This document shows positions 41,833 through 53,890 of a DNA stretch of 64,000 nucleotides, one piece after another. Numbering within the stretch: position 1 is the stretch's first letter; the number at the start of each line of letters is the position of its first letter. The position numbers and the translations under genes are program-made. The notes under the pieces are model-generated. The model made no database searches, was not told the DNA's origin, and saw only the letters and a list, made by a program, of their open reading frames with translations. The DNA is from Eurosta solidaginis (Eukaryota; Arthropoda; Insecta; Diptera; Tephritidae), in assembly GCF_040869045.1 (NCBI RefSeq), contig NC_090319.1, positions 61,414,779-61,478,778 of the forward strand. The letters are read 5' to 3'.

Positions 41833-44170
41833 ATGAATAAAAGGGAGCGAGAGTTTGAGTGTACAAATGATCGAGATATGTTCGGTTTCATATGCGGTTA
41901 ATTTACCGTTAAAAGGATGCGACGTGTGTTTTCAAATTCTTTGAAAGCTACATACTATAGGTATTTTGGAATTGAGCCTAAAAGCAAAGAAAAACCATGG
42001 ACACCGAATACTGTGTGCACCACATGTCGAGTCGAATTGATTTTTTCGGAAACCGGAACAAAAAGGTGTGTCGTAAAAATTAGGAATTTACTCCCTTTTA
42101 GTGCATAGCTGACTAATTTCTGAAACTATCTAGTTAGGCGACATATGAAATTTATTACACCAATGAAGTGGAGGGAACCAACTTGCCATTCAACGGACTG
42201 CTATATTTATACTACAAAAGTACTTGGGGTTGGAAAGTCAAGAAAAGTAACTTATGCGAGCGTATCTACAGTGTCATTACCAGAACTAAATTCAACGGAA
42301 GCTACATTGCCAGAATCAAATTTACTTTAGTTCCGGCTCCAGTTTCACTGTCAACAGCAGTATCTGTTTACGCGGCATCATGTTGTACTGGATTTCAAAC
42401 GGAAAACGAAAGAAACTCTTTGTCACAAGTACAACTCAATGATTGGATAAGGGATTTGGAATTGTCAAAGGAAAAGGCCGAACTACACGTCTCTCCTATG
42501 CAACAATTTAAATTTGTTTCATCCGATGTTAAGGTAACATATTATAGAACTCGTCACGAACAATTTTCCAAGTACTATACGAAGAAGGACAGTGTTTGTT
42601 ACTACAAAGACATTGCATGTCTATGCAAACAGTTTGGGGAACCATATGATTCAAACGAGTGGCGATTGTTCATAGACGACAATAAATTAAGTTTAAAGGT
42701 GTATTATTTCATATTGGCAACCAAAAGCCATCTATCTCGATCGCGCATGCAGTAAATACGAAGGAAACGTATGAGATAATGCAAATATTGCTCAAATACG
42801 AAGCACATGATTGGAAAATATGTGCCGATCTTAAAGTCGTTGGAATGCTATGTGGTCTACAAAGTGGACACACAAAATACTGTTGCTTTCTATGCAAATG
42901 GGATAGCCGAGCTCGTCAAGACCACTATATCATAAAGGATTGACCAGAACGAATCGAGTTTCAAGTTGGGGTGGATAACACAAAATACTCCCCACTTATA
43001 AAGAAGGAAAAGATAATTCTACATCCGCTCCACATCAAGCTCGGCCTTATCAAAAACTTTGTCAAGGCTTCGTACAAAGGAGGCGAAGCTTTTCATCATT
43101 GGAAGACAATATTTCCAGACATTTCAGAAGCAAAAATAAATGAAGAGATTTTTGTGGGACCACAAATAAGGAAAATGATGACCAATAGCCATTTCAAACA
43201 AATTTTGTCACCAGTGGAGGCAGCAGCGTGGGATTCTTTTGAAAAGGTCGTTACTTATTTTCTAGGCAAACACAAAAGTCCAAACTACGAGATGATAGTG
43301 AACGACTTAATCACGGAAATTGGTAAATAAACTGTATAGACTGTTTTCTCAGTTAACTTTAAAACCTATCTATCTGCCCGATAAATGCAAATTTTTAAAT
43401 TTATATGAGAATATATAGAACAAAAAATTTGTTCTGAATTGAAAGATAAATCCAGCCTAAGAAAATTATATACTAATGTGTCACTTATGTATTTATCTAA
43501 TATACTTTTTTATTTTCAATTATTTGATTTTGGGGAGTGTAGAAAATGAATTTTCAAAGACATATTTACTCCTGAAAGAAAATAAAAAAGTGAGTGTATT
43601 TAGCGACCTTTTTGATTTAAACAATTATTTATTTTGCCGGCTTTAGGTCAATGTTAAATTAAACACATATGGTTTTGTTTATCTCCAATATATTTCGGCT
43701 ACACACCGGTAACCGTCTTCAGGGCAGAATTTTATTTACACGTCTGCACTGCGTGACGTGGAGTTGTGTACTACACTGTAGACGTGTTCAGACGTGAAAA
43801 TAAAATTCTGCCCTGAAGACGTTACCGGTGTGTAGCCGAAATATATTGGAGATAAACAAAACCATATGTGTTTTATTTAACATTGACCTAAAGCTGCAAA
43901 ATAAATAATTCTTTAAATCAAAAAGGTCGCTAAATACACTAACTTTTTTATTTTCTTTCAGGAGTAAATATGTCTTTAAAAATTCATTTTCTACACTCCC
44001 CAAAATCTTGGCGACGAAAGTGATGAGCATGGCGAAAGGTTTCACCAGCAAATGAAAATGATTGAAAGTCGGTATCAAGGATTTTGGCATGTCGCTATGA
44101 TGGGTGACTACTGTTGGTTTCTCATAAGAGAAACCGATCCTAATCTAAATAAGCCTCAAAACAAGACATA
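41833..44170 (+). pseudogene. Uncharacterised transposon gene, spliced, broken
   Basis: From ATG 41833: a Cys-containing start (FGFICG, in-frame TAA at 41899-41901, then FTVKRM), SLKATYYRYFGIE and PNTVCTTC (Cys pairs, possible zinc finger); PMKWREPTCHSTDCYIY (42154-42205); a central domain QLNDWIRDLEL, CYYKDIACL and EWRLFIDDNKLSLK; then DWKICADLKVVGMLCGLQSG and KYCCFLCKWDSRA (42800-42915); LHPLHIKLGLIKNFVKA (43019-43070) and VGPQIRKMM. A GT-AG intron is likely from ~43324 to ~43963: the donor follows LITEIG and the acceptor precedes MSLKIHFLHS, and the last exon reads DEHGERFHQ and SRYQGFWHVAMMGDYCW to the stop near 44170. Frameshifts near 42110, 42300 and 42740. I recall related multi-copy proteins in aphids and other arthropods without a named function. 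Confidence 0.68.
43527..44012. repeat. Large palindrome inside the intron, including the exon edge
   Basis: Left arm (43527-43735) and right arm (43797-44012) are inverted, ~210 bp each, with ~60 bp between. The right arm contains the splice acceptor TTTCTTTCAG and the first codons of the last exon. The left arm carries their mirror image (CTGAAAGAAAATAAAAAAG). Confidence 0.85.
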
Positions 44171-44645
44171 ACCTTTGTAATTATAAAATAAGATCATAGA
44201 GTTAAGACTGAATCATATGTACATATGCTATTATTTGTAGGGTACTTAAGTTTTACTATATGGATATATATATTTGAATGCTTATAACTGTTGTATTAGT
44301 TCATCGATTTTGTTGAATTAAAGCTTGTTGTTTGAACAGAGCTTAGAGAGAAAAAAATCTGCAAAAAAATAAAAAATTTTCGAGATCCTTCCTCGCAAAG
44401 TACAAATTTTTTCATATTTTTACAAAAGAAATTGAAAAAATCCGTAATGATTGTTCGATATATTGCAATCTGCAGGGCCTAGCAAAAAATGTTGTATGCA
44501 TAGTTTATAGCAAATTGTATTACTTTTTAAAACCGTTTTGGAATTGCTCAATTCGTTCTTGAGATATATATGATTAAGTGGACCCAATTTTTTTTTTTTT
44601 TTTTTAAATATTCGTAAATATCTCAAAAACGTTACCATAGAATTA

Positions 44646-45904
44646 ACAAGTAAGAAAGGCTAAGTTCGGGCGTAACCGAACATTACGTACTCAGCTGAGA
44701 GCTATGGAGACAAAATAAGGGAGAATCACCATGTTTTTTTCTAAAGTTATATTTTGCGTCATAAACTAATCCAATTACCATGTTTTATTCCTTTTTCGTA
44801 TTTGGTATAGGATTAGAACATTTTTTTCATTTTTCGTAACTTTCCGTATCGAAAAAGTGGGCGTGGTCATAGTCGGATTTCGGCCATTTTTTACACCAAT
44901 ACAAAGTGAGTTCAAATAAATACGTGAACTGAGTTTAGTAAAGAATATCGATTTTTGCTCAAGTTATCGTGTTAAAGGCCGAGCGGAAGGACAGACGGTC
45001 GACTGTGTATAAAAACTGGGCGTGGCTTCAACCGATTTCGCCCTTTTTCACAGAAAACAGTTATCGTCCTAGAATCTAAGCCCTTACCAAATTTCACACA
45101 GATTGGTAAATTTTTGTTCGACTTATGGCATTAAAAGTATCCTAGACAAATTAAATTAAAAAGGGCGGAGCCACGCCCGTTTTGAAATTTTCTTTTATTT
45201 TAGAATTTTGTTGCACTATATCATTACTGGAGTTGAATGTTGACATAATTTACTTATATACAGTAAAGATATTCAATTTTTTGTTAAAATTTGACTTTTA
45301 AATTTTTTTTTTTAAAAAGTGGGCGTGTTCTTCATCCGATTTTGCTACTTTTTATTTAGCACATATATATTAATAGTAGTAACGTTCCTGCCAAATTTCA
45401 TCATGATATCTTCAACGACTGCCAAATTACAGCTTGCAAAACTTTTAAATTACCTTCTTTTAAAAGTTGGCGGTACCACGCCCATTGTCCAAACTTTTAC
45501 TAATTTTCTATTCGGCATCATAAGTTCAACTCACCTACCAAGTTTCATCACTTTATCCGTCTTTGGTAATGAATTATCGCACTTTTTCGGTTTTTCGAAA
45601 TTTTCGATATTGAAAAAGTGGGCGTGGCTATAGTCCGATATCGTTCATTTTAAATAGTGATCTGAGATGAGTGCCCAGGAACCTACGTACCAAATTTCAT
45701 CAAGATACCTCAAAATTTACTCAAGTTATCGTGTTAACGGACAGACGGACGGACGGACATGGCTCAATCAAATTTTTTGTCGATACTGATGATTTTGATA
45801 CTTGGAAGTCTATATCTATCTCGATTCCTTTATACCTGTACAACCAACCGTTATCCAATCAAAGTTAATATACTCTGTGAGCTCTGCTCAATTGAGTATA
45901 AAAA
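44646..45904 (+). mobile_element. Repeat R, copy B, lacking the minisatellite
   Basis: Left end ACAAGTAAGAAAGGCTAAG and right end CTCAATTGAGTATAAAAA, like copy A. After ~85 bp it jumps to the part corresponding to 27285 in copy A, so the whole 130-bp array is missing. Inserted in the right arm of the long-TIR transposon. Confidence 0.88.
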
Positions 45905-45967
45905 TAAACTTGATTTTCGGAATAAGGGGGTGATTTTACATAGGAATTTCATAATGGCGTCTCTGGT

Positions 45968-46643
45968 GTATTTTGGCTGTAAACCAGTGTGATTAGTTTC
46001 TTTTCGCCATGGAGAAAATCTAGAATCAGGAAGCAGAACTTCAAGTTGTCTGGGATAATAATTGTACAGCGTTTTTTATAGCTCATATCAGCATTAACTC
46101 AACGACCGTCAATTCGGAGAATGATTCTTCTAACTAAGTGATTTCTGCTGGGAAATGATGGCGTTGCATTAACATTATGAGTTTCATTTTAGCGTCGCAC
46201 CCGGGAGTTAGGGCTATCGAATTGGGAATCGGGTGGTTTTGAGTGAGTCGGATGAAACGGCCTTAATGTATTTTTTCTCCGGAGGAGATGGATAGGAAGG
46301 GGTATATTTTGGTCAGAATGTGTTCGGCTGAGTTGCGGTATTGGAGTCTATTCCACCATAACGAGCAGTAAACCAAATCTTGTTGTTTGCGTCCTCGAGT
46401 TCCTAAATCGGCGGGGTTGTCATCGCTAGGTATGTGGCGCCAAATTGTGGTGCTGACATTCAGCAAAATTTGGGTAATCCTGTATGCCACATAAGTTTTC
46501 ATTGTATGTCGGGGTTTTCTAGCCAAGCCTACACAATGGAGGAATCTGACCAGAGTGTCAGTTCGTGTGGTGGCAACTTTAATTGAAAGTTGGAGGGGTG
46601 CGCCTTTTTGCCATAGAGAGGTGGGTTGAGGCAGAGTTTTCAT
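45968..46643 (-). pseudogene. BEL/Pao pol: RNase H end and integrase N-terminus (second BEL element)
   Basis: Minus-strand 46643-46263 reads LQLSIKVATTRTDTLVRFLH, TMKTYVAYRITQIL and WRHIPSDDNPADLGTRG, the segment between RNase H and integrase in BEL/Pao proteins, followed by SLWWNRLQYR. 46262-45968 continues toward the integrase finger with stops. The rest of the integrase is at 41022-40310 beyond the DNA transposon. Confidence 0.85.
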
Positions 46644-46799
46644 CGTGCCGCCCTATTATATGAACATATGCAGCAAATGCATGGCATCAGAGAAACCGTG
46701 GATTTTGATGCATTTATTAGGGAAAAATTGCACCCATCGAGGGATATTTACATTGCTAATAGCAGGGAGATTTGTAAAGTAAACTAAAGTAATAATATA

Positions 46800-46945
46800 G
46801 ATTATGAGTCATAAAACATATTGCAACAACCTCTAAATGTGGTTTTTATAGGGTGCACTATCCCAGGGAAGGTATTGAAGTTCTGCTGACATAATTGATT
46901 TAGTATTTGGTAGTAAATTGTCCCTATTCTTTTTTCCATCACTGT
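46800..46945. repeat. Terminal repeat fragment (TCCATCACTG end)
   Basis: ATAGGGTGCACTAT and TTTTTTCCATCACTG followed by TA match the ends at 24171/24948 and, inverted, 38895. It looks like one end of a Tc1/mariner-like or MITE family. Confidence 0.55.
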
Positions 46946-46947
46946 AA

Positions 46948-47590
46948 GTATTTGCACAAGTGAGTTTGTATATTAATTTGAAAACGATTATGTGATATGT
47001 GTACAATGACTGCGTTGTTAAAGAACAAATAGAGAAAAGTAAGTAGGGTATATTTAATTAGTTCTATTTGTTTTCAAACTGCTAATTAGATGTATTGTAT
47101 TCTCTTCCAAATTAAAACCACATAGATAAAATAAACGCTGCGAATTTGTTCTGTTTATTAAAAATTTGTTTGTGTGAATAAAAAACAAACAAAAGATTTT
47201 GCCCCTAGATCTGAGGAATAAGAATACTTTTTACTCAAGGTTAAATGAATTGAAGTAAATGCTAATTACTTTATTCACTCCGCATATTATAGCTTGAGGA
47301 AGTTTTTGGGCAAATTGCCTCATAAAATTTCAGATATAATAAAAATTGAACAAATAGCTTTTGCTCTATCAAACTAACTAAAGAAATTTTCCTTTTAGTT
47401 TTTTATTTTTATATACGTAAGCGTTTGCATAATTAAATACATTTATTAATTTCGGAAGGATTATGTGATATATGTACAATGACTGTATTTTTGAAGAACA
47501 AAAAGAGAAAAGAATTTAGGATATACTTAATTTGTTCTCTCTGTTTTCAAACTGCTAATTAGTTGTACTGTATTCTCCTACCACAAAATC
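46948..47590. repeat. Pair of ~165-bp direct repeats in AT-rich spacer
   Basis: 46948-47112 and 47417-47590 share GATTATGTGATATGTGTACA-type sequence, TACAATGACTG and TTTTCAAACTGCTAATTAG at moderate identity. No coding sequence between them. They could be old LTRs or a diverged tandem duplication. Confidence 0.55.
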
Positions 47591-48027
47591 ATAGTTGGGG
47601 GCAGTGCACTAAATTTTGATCAACATTGCACGAAACTAAGTTTGTTCGTCTTTAACATATTCGATAAATTTAATGAGTTAAAGACGGCATCTTGAGTTAA
47701 CATCGCTATAAATAAATAAACATAGTTTAAAAAAACTAAAAAACACGCTTTTAAATAATATCGAAATAAAAAGAAAAAAATAATTTTCAAAATAAGTTTA
47801 AAACAATAATGAACGAAAAGTACTAGCATAATGTAATGATAGAAGGTGGCGGAAGATTTGACAGCCTTCATAACGAACGCCCTGAGCTCCAGTGAGTTCC
47901 CGGTTGTATTTTGGAAGTACACGAGAAAGGGGTCATAAAAGATGACCCCTTTTTGAAATAGTACTTAAATTCATACTTAATATAGAAAGCAGTGTACGTA
48001 GCTTGATTATTGAGCAATTTTATCAAA
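47591..48027. other. AT-rich spacer
   Basis: 47720-47830 resembles 22973-23080. No gene. Confidence 0.35.
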
Positions 48028-50594
48028 ACAAGTAAGGAAGGTTAAGTTCGGGTGTAACCGAACATTACATACTCAGTTGAAAAGTAGGAAAATGAACCGA
48101 GGGAAACCGTGGAATGTGTTTGTATGACATGTGTATCAAATGAAAGACATTAAAGAGTATTTTATGAGGGAGTGGGCCATAGTTCTATAGGTGGACGCCA
48201 TTTAGGGATATCGCCATAATGGTGGATCAGGGTTGACTCTAGAATTTGTTTGTACAATATGGGTACCAAAAAAAAGGTGCTACTGAGTATTTTAAAAGGG
48301 AGTGGTGGTAGTTGTATAGGTGGTCGCCTTTTCGAGATATCGCCATAAAGGTGGACCAGGGGTGACCCTAGAATTTGTTTGTACAATATGGGTATAAAAA
48401 AAAACGGTGCTAATGAGCATTTTAAAAGGGAGTGATCCTTAGTTCCATAGGTGGACGCCGTTTCGAGATATCGCCATAAAGGTGGACCAGGTGACCCTAG
48501 AATTTGTTTGTACGATATGGGTATCAAATTAAAGGTATTAATGAGGGTTTTAAAAGGGAGTGGTGGTAGTTGTATAGGTGGTCGCTTTTTCGAGATATCG
48601 CCATAAAGGTGGACCAGGGGTGACTCTAGAATGCGTTTGTACAATATGGGTATCAAACGAAAGGTGTTAATGAGTATTTTAAAAGGGCGTGGGGCTTAGT
48701 TCTATAGGTGGACGCCTTTTCGCGATATCGCCATAAAGGTGGACCAGGGGTGACTCTAGAATGAGTTTGTACGATATGGGTATCAAATTAAAGGCATTAA
48801 TGAGAGTTTTAAAAGGGAGTGGTGGTAGTTGTATAGGTGGTCGCCTTTTCGAGATATCGCCATAAAGGTGGACCAGGGGTGACTATAGAATACGTTTGTA
48901 CAATATGGGTATCAAACGAAAGGTGTTAATGAGTATTTTAAAAGGGAGTGGGCCTTAGTTCTATAGGTGGCCGCCTTTTCGAGATATCGCCATAAAGGTG
49001 GACAAGGGTGACTCTAGAATATGTTTGTACGAGTTGGGTATCAAATGAAAGGTGTTAATGAGTATTTTAAAAGGGCGTGGGGCTTAGTTCTATGGGTGGA
49101 CGCCTTTTCGCGATATTGCCATAAAGGTGGACCAGGGGTGACTCTAGAATGTGTTTGTACGATATTGGTATCAAATTTAAGGTATTAATGAGAGTTTTAA
49201 AAGGGAGTGGTGGTAGTTGTATATGTGAAGGCGTTTTCCAGATATCGACCAAAATGTGGACCAGCGTGACCCAGAACATCATCTGTTGGATAACGCTAAT
49301 TTATTTATATATGTAATACCTGCAAAGATTTCAAGGGTTTTTTATTTCGCCCTGCAGAACATTTTCATTTTCTTCTACTTAATATGGTAGGTGTCACAAC
49401 CATTTTACAAAGTTTTTTCCAAAGTTATATTTCACGTCAATAAACCAATCCAATTACCATGTTTCATCACTTTTTTCGTATTTGGTATAGAATTATGGCA
49501 TTTTTTTCATTTTTCGGAATTTTCGATATCGAAAAAGTGGACGTGGTCATAGTCGGATCTCGTTCATTTTTTACACCAAGATAAAGTGCGTTCAGATAAG
49601 TACGTGAACTAAGTTCAGTAAAGATATGTCAATTTTTGCTGTAGTTATCGTGTTAACGGCCATGCGGAAGGACAGACGGAAGACCGTGTATAAAAACTGG
49701 GCGTGGCTTCAACCGATTTCGCCCATTTTCACAGAAAGCAGTTAGCGTCATAAAATCTATGCTCCTACCAAATTTCAAAAGGATTGGTAAATTTTTGTGC
49801 GACTTATGGCATTAAAAGTATCCTAGACAAATTAAATGAAAAAGGGCGGAGCCACGCCCATTTTGAAATTTTCTTTTATTTTTGTGTTTTGTTCCAGCAT
49901 ATCATTACTGGAGTTGAATGTTGACATAATTTACTTATATACTGTAAAGATATTAAATTTTTTGTTAAAATTTTACTTTAAAAAATTTTTTTTTAAAAGT
50001 GGGTGTGGTCCTTCTCCGATTTTGCTAATTTTTTTTAAGCGTTTATATAGTAATAGGAGTAACGTTTCTGCCAAATTTCATCATGATATCAACGATATTC
50101 AACGACTGCGAAATTACAGCTTGCAAAAGTTTTAAATTACCTTCTTTTAAAAGTGGGCGGTGCCACGCCCATTGTCCAAAATTTTACTAATTTTCTATTC
50201 GGCATCATAAGTTCAACTCACCTACCAAGTTTCATCACTTTATCCGTCTTTGGTAATGAATTATCGCACTTTTTCGGTTTTTCGAAATTTTCGATATCGA
50301 AAAAGTGGGCGTGGTTATAGTCCGATATCTTTCATTTTAAATAGCGATCTGAGATGAGTGCTCAGCAACCTACATACCAAATTTCATCAAGATATCTCAA
50401 AATTTACTCAAGTTATCGTGTTAACGGACGGACGGACGGACGGACGGACATGGCTAAATCACATTTTTTTCGATCCTGATGATTTTGATATATGGAAGTC
50501 TATATCTATCTCGATTCCTTTATACCTGTACAACCAACCGTTATGCAATCAAACTTAATATACTCTGTGAGCTCTGCTCAACTGAGTATAAAAA
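48028..50594 (+). mobile_element. Repeat R, copy C
   Basis: Ends as in copy A (ACAAGTAAGGAAGGTTAAG; CTCAACTGAGTATAAAAA). It has the minisatellite (48090-49260) and the conserved unique part with a GGACGGACGGACGGAC run near 50427. It is complete apart from small indels and has no nested insertion, so it is the best reference copy. Confidence 0.88.
48090..49260 (+). repeat. 130-bp minisatellite inside repeat R, copy C
   Basis: About nine units of ~129-131 bp. Two unit types alternate: those with GTGGTGGTAGTTGTATAGG and those with TTAGTTCTATAGGTGGACG. Unit boundaries line up with GATATCGCCATAAAGGTGG. Confidence 0.9.
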
Positions 50595-51943
50595 TTATGA
50601 AATGAAGATTGCTTTATTAAATTTTGAGACGTTTGCAACTTATAAACTTCTTATGAACGCATCAATTTTGCTGCTAATACTTTATGACAGAGGTGGTATT
50701 CTGGTGGGTGTCGAAAAACATGTTTTCAGCTCGGCATTAATAACCTGAAAGTATATATTTTACTGATGCCAAAAGATATTTGCAAAATTAGCTTTGAAAA
50801 TTGTATGCACAAAGGTTTCTACCCACGGTTTTGGAGCGGCCAGGGGTTGTTGTCCGGATTACTGATGCCGAGGTAAAAACGTGTCTTCTGAACTCTATCT
50901 CAACATTTTTGGGCGTGTAATAACAGTCTACTCCTGTCCTGGAGTATCAAAGAAAGTAGTTTTTAATATATTACATCAGGGGAAAATGTTATTGAACACA
51001 CAACAGTAGGACGTCCAAGGCAGCAGGTAGATACATTTGGTGGAATATTAATTGAGGTTTTGGCTTTAGTCTTGATTCCTATCATTGAATTCGACGCTGC
51101 GGCCAACTATAGGTAGTGGGTCCGAAGCCGAAGACAGTGTGTGCACATCTAGCTAAGTCTTCGCTGACAGTAAAGATACCAAGCGAGCAGCTGCAACTTT
51201 TCAGATGCCGGTTCGAGAAATCGTCATGAGCTTATTTTAACGAGCATAACGTCTACATTATACATCGCACGTTGTTGTTTTAACGATAAAGACACTCCCC
51301 AAATGATTTGATAGTCCTTTGCCGGATATAGATGCAGTCTGCACGTAATGGTACTATCACGACCATCTCGGGAACGATTTGATATGACCAAGTTGAACCT
51401 TATAGATCATAGCACCCTCTTCACACAGGTAGAAAAGCTTCTGATAGCAATTCACCTGGAAATAAGACCATCATGGGCGGCTGACTTATATATCATTGGT
51501 ATCATTATACAAAGGTGTAATGTAACAATAATCCCCGCCCTGGGCTAGGAAACCCGCCACATAAAACGATATTAATACAACAATTAAAGCGGAGTTTAGA
51601 AAGGGCGTGTAGCTTCCTATTAGAGAATCATGTAAGCAGCGGTAAGATATGCCTATACTCAGATAGCCGAGCGATAGATTTACCTAACACGTTCGTACTG
51701 GTGTATCGTTGGACATCTATGTGGACTGTATTCATCAAAAAAGGGTGACATATTCCCCAACTTCAAGAAAACGCCAATTCGCAATTGGTTTTCTATGGAA
51801 ACATTTAAAACCACCAAGCAAACAACCAAAAACCACTATTGGTGCTGACCACGGCAAAACTTTCAACCCATGCAATTTGAGGTCTGCCCTGTCGGTTAAT
51901 GTGTTCTGCAAGGAAACGACGAAAGCATCGCCATTCAATATAC
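50595..51943. other. Spacer with a trace of a LINE RNase H
   Basis: At 51590-51690 a plus-strand frame reads ACSFLLENHVSSGKICLYSD followed by SRA, which looks like the Glu-to-Asp part of a LINE RNase H. The rest, including open frames at 51348-51548 and 51709-51993, has no recognised domain. Confidence 0.4.
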
Positions 51944-51947
51944 ATAT

Positions 51948-52441
51948 TGTAGCGAATTTAGGGAAATTCTGCTTATTCCATTATTTATTCTAACGTTCGT
52001 ATCGCTAAACTGTTTAATAAATAACTCCAATATTCAATAATGCAAAAATGGTCTTTATTAGAGTACTTCACAATAACACTTAAGTTCACAACCAATAGCG
52101 TGCCTAAATCAAACTGATTACGGACTACTCTGCTTCTGCTGCTTTATACTCTCTGCCAAAATCTCTAGACGTTTCTTATTCTAGAATCTTCTACCTGGTC
52201 ATGAGCCATACGCGTGTGTATTTGTAGTGTGTAACCATATGCGTGTGTATATGTGAGCGAAGTAGTAGCTGATGATGATATGCGTTTGTGAGAATTTCTC
52301 TGCTGCTTGTATGTATATGTGTGATTAATTTGTTTACGTACATACAAGTGTGGCAGCTTGTTTTATTGTTGTTGTGGCATTATTTACTTAGTATCAGATT
52401 AGTGATGTGAGTTTCACTTAGTGTTACTAATATTCGTCACA
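51948..52441 (-). repeat. 3' LTR of the gypsy-type element
   Basis: 494 bp. On the minus strand it runs from TGTGACGAATATTAG to CGCTACA. TATAAAG box near 52140; AATAAA-like R region near 52010. Confidence 0.93.
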
Positions 52442-52452
52442 CTGCCCTCCAC

Positions 52453-52929
52453 CTAAGTCTGATCGTCCCGATCAGACAAATCTCTCGATCTAACCGCTGC
52501 TAGCCTCTCCAAATGAACCACCCTTCTATTTCGTTGTTTCCCAATTATTTGTATGTGGTAGATGACATCACTGATCTTTTTCACAACTCTGCACGGGCAT
52601 TCCCAACTGCACCAAAATTTGGATGGAACACCTTTCCGCCGGTGAGGGTTGTATAGCAGTACCAAATATCCCTCCAAGAAACCTTCCGAATTATTATTCT
52701 TGTCGTACCTGTGTCTCATCCTACTACTCATTATCCTGGTTCGTTCCCTCACACCCTGTTGTTTGACCAATGAACTACTTCGTAGAGCTTGCGCTTGATG
52801 GATTGGCTTCGCATAATCAATATCGTTCCGAAGTTTCACAACAGTAGTGCGCCCTGGCTTGAAACCACCCTTGTGTTTCTCTCGAAGGTACCTTCGGTTT
52901 TGATTTGTTTGGCCCATTCGTTCCATCAA
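52453..52929 (-). pseudogene. Gypsy integrase C-terminal domain (remnant of pol)
   Basis: SSRMRHRYDKNNNSEGF, EGYLVLLYNPHRRKG, WECPCRVVKKISDVIYHIQI and VVHLERLAAVRSRDLSDRDD form the GPY/F-type C-terminus of a gypsy integrase, ending 12 bp before the 3' LTR. The first ~40 residues overlap the protease region in another frame; the deletion junction that removed the RT and integrase core lies about 52780-52930. Confidence 0.82.
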
Positions 52930-53635
52930 CCTTTGCCCGATCTACTTTCCTTGACTTTTGTGGTCTTTGTCCAATCGCTTCCACCAGCACTCGCTTACTG
53001 CTGAACGATTTCTCAAAATTGAAGTTGAGTGGTACATCCTGGTTCTTATAACGCATAACCCTTCTCTGCATATCGATCCTGATGTCATAGTCAACTAAGA
53101 AGTCCGCTCCCAATATGACTTCATCAACAATCTCCGCCACAACGAATTTATGTAGAACCATGACCTTCCCAATTAAGACTTCACAGATCACTTCTCCCCG
53201 GACTTGGTTATACTCGCCAGTACCCGTACGCAACCTTGCTCCAGGTAATGGCTTTACTCTCCTGTTGGCCAAATAAGATCGGATTAAGGAATGAGATGCG
53301 CCCGTATCTACAGTCAGTACACGCTCCTTGCCATCCACATTTCCTTCGATGGTAAGACTGCTTGAGTTTCTTCCAATTTGCGAAATAGATATCACAGGAC
53401 ATTCAATAGCTGGGGAGAGTTTTCGATCTTTGCATCTGGCTCGCTCTTGCTTATCTCCTCCAGCTTTACGTTTACGACCAGCCAAGTTGGAACTACCAGG
53501 ATTGGTGCTGCAATGACGTGCAATGTGCCCTGGCTTTCCACACTTAAAAGATTTGATTGCATCATTATTCTTCTGCTGCGTTCCTTTTAAAGCTTCCAAA
53601 ATTGCGTCTACCCACTCTGGCCTTTCTACTTCCAC
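52930..53635 (-). pseudogene. Gypsy nucleocapsid finger and aspartic protease
   Basis: The finger reads SFKCGKPGHIARHC: the first Cys of the CCHC knuckle is Ser. Then comes a basic linker, and a retropepsin-type protease with VDTGASHSLIRS (active site), VILGADFLVDYDI and a C-terminal strand. The protease would cut the polyprotein. The frame differs from gag at 53646-53855, which ends 11 bp upstream, so the original used or suffered a frame change there. Confidence 0.85.
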
Positions 53636-53879
53636 ACGTCGTGCTTCACAGAAGCGACGCTGTTTCCTGAATCAGAGCATGTGATACCGTTTCTGCGAAT
53701 GTAGGTTTTGGGATTGCGTATGTCCCTCGCTTTGTTTCGACATCCCGTATTCCATTAATAAAGCTCTGGATTTTTACCCTTTCGGTGTATTCCACGGGTG
53801 CGTCCGCATTCGCTAAATGTGCCAGCCTTTCAATATCCGACGCAAACTCTTGCAATGTTTCACCAGCCCTCTGGAAGCG

Positions 53880-53890
53880 GTTCAGTAACT
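53880..53890. repeat. SINE target duplication, left copy
   Basis: GTTCAGTAACT, matching 54253-54263 (GTTGAGTAACT) at 10 of 11 positions. Confidence 0.85.

Larger units (their letters stand above)
41023..45967 (+). mobile_element. Long-TIR DNA transposon with an uncharacterised gene
   Basis: The left end ACCAGAGACGCCATTATG and right end CATAATGGCGTCTCTGGT are perfectly inverted. The inverted arms reach ~490 bp (41023-41515; 44235-44645 plus 45905-45967), with landmarks TGGGTCCACTTAATCATAT and TTTGTACTTTGCGAGG. The right arm is split by repeat R (44646-45904). The element lies in BEL integrase sequence; only a 2-3 bp repeat (AC or TAC) is seen at its borders. One multi-exon gene runs 41833-44170. 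Superfamily not recognised. Confidence 0.82.

Noticed and set aside
48162..48656. 164-codon minus-strand frame with a repeated LYGDISKRRPP-type peptide
   Set aside because: A by-product of the minisatellite; the 130-bp period is not a multiple of three and the frame survives only by indels.
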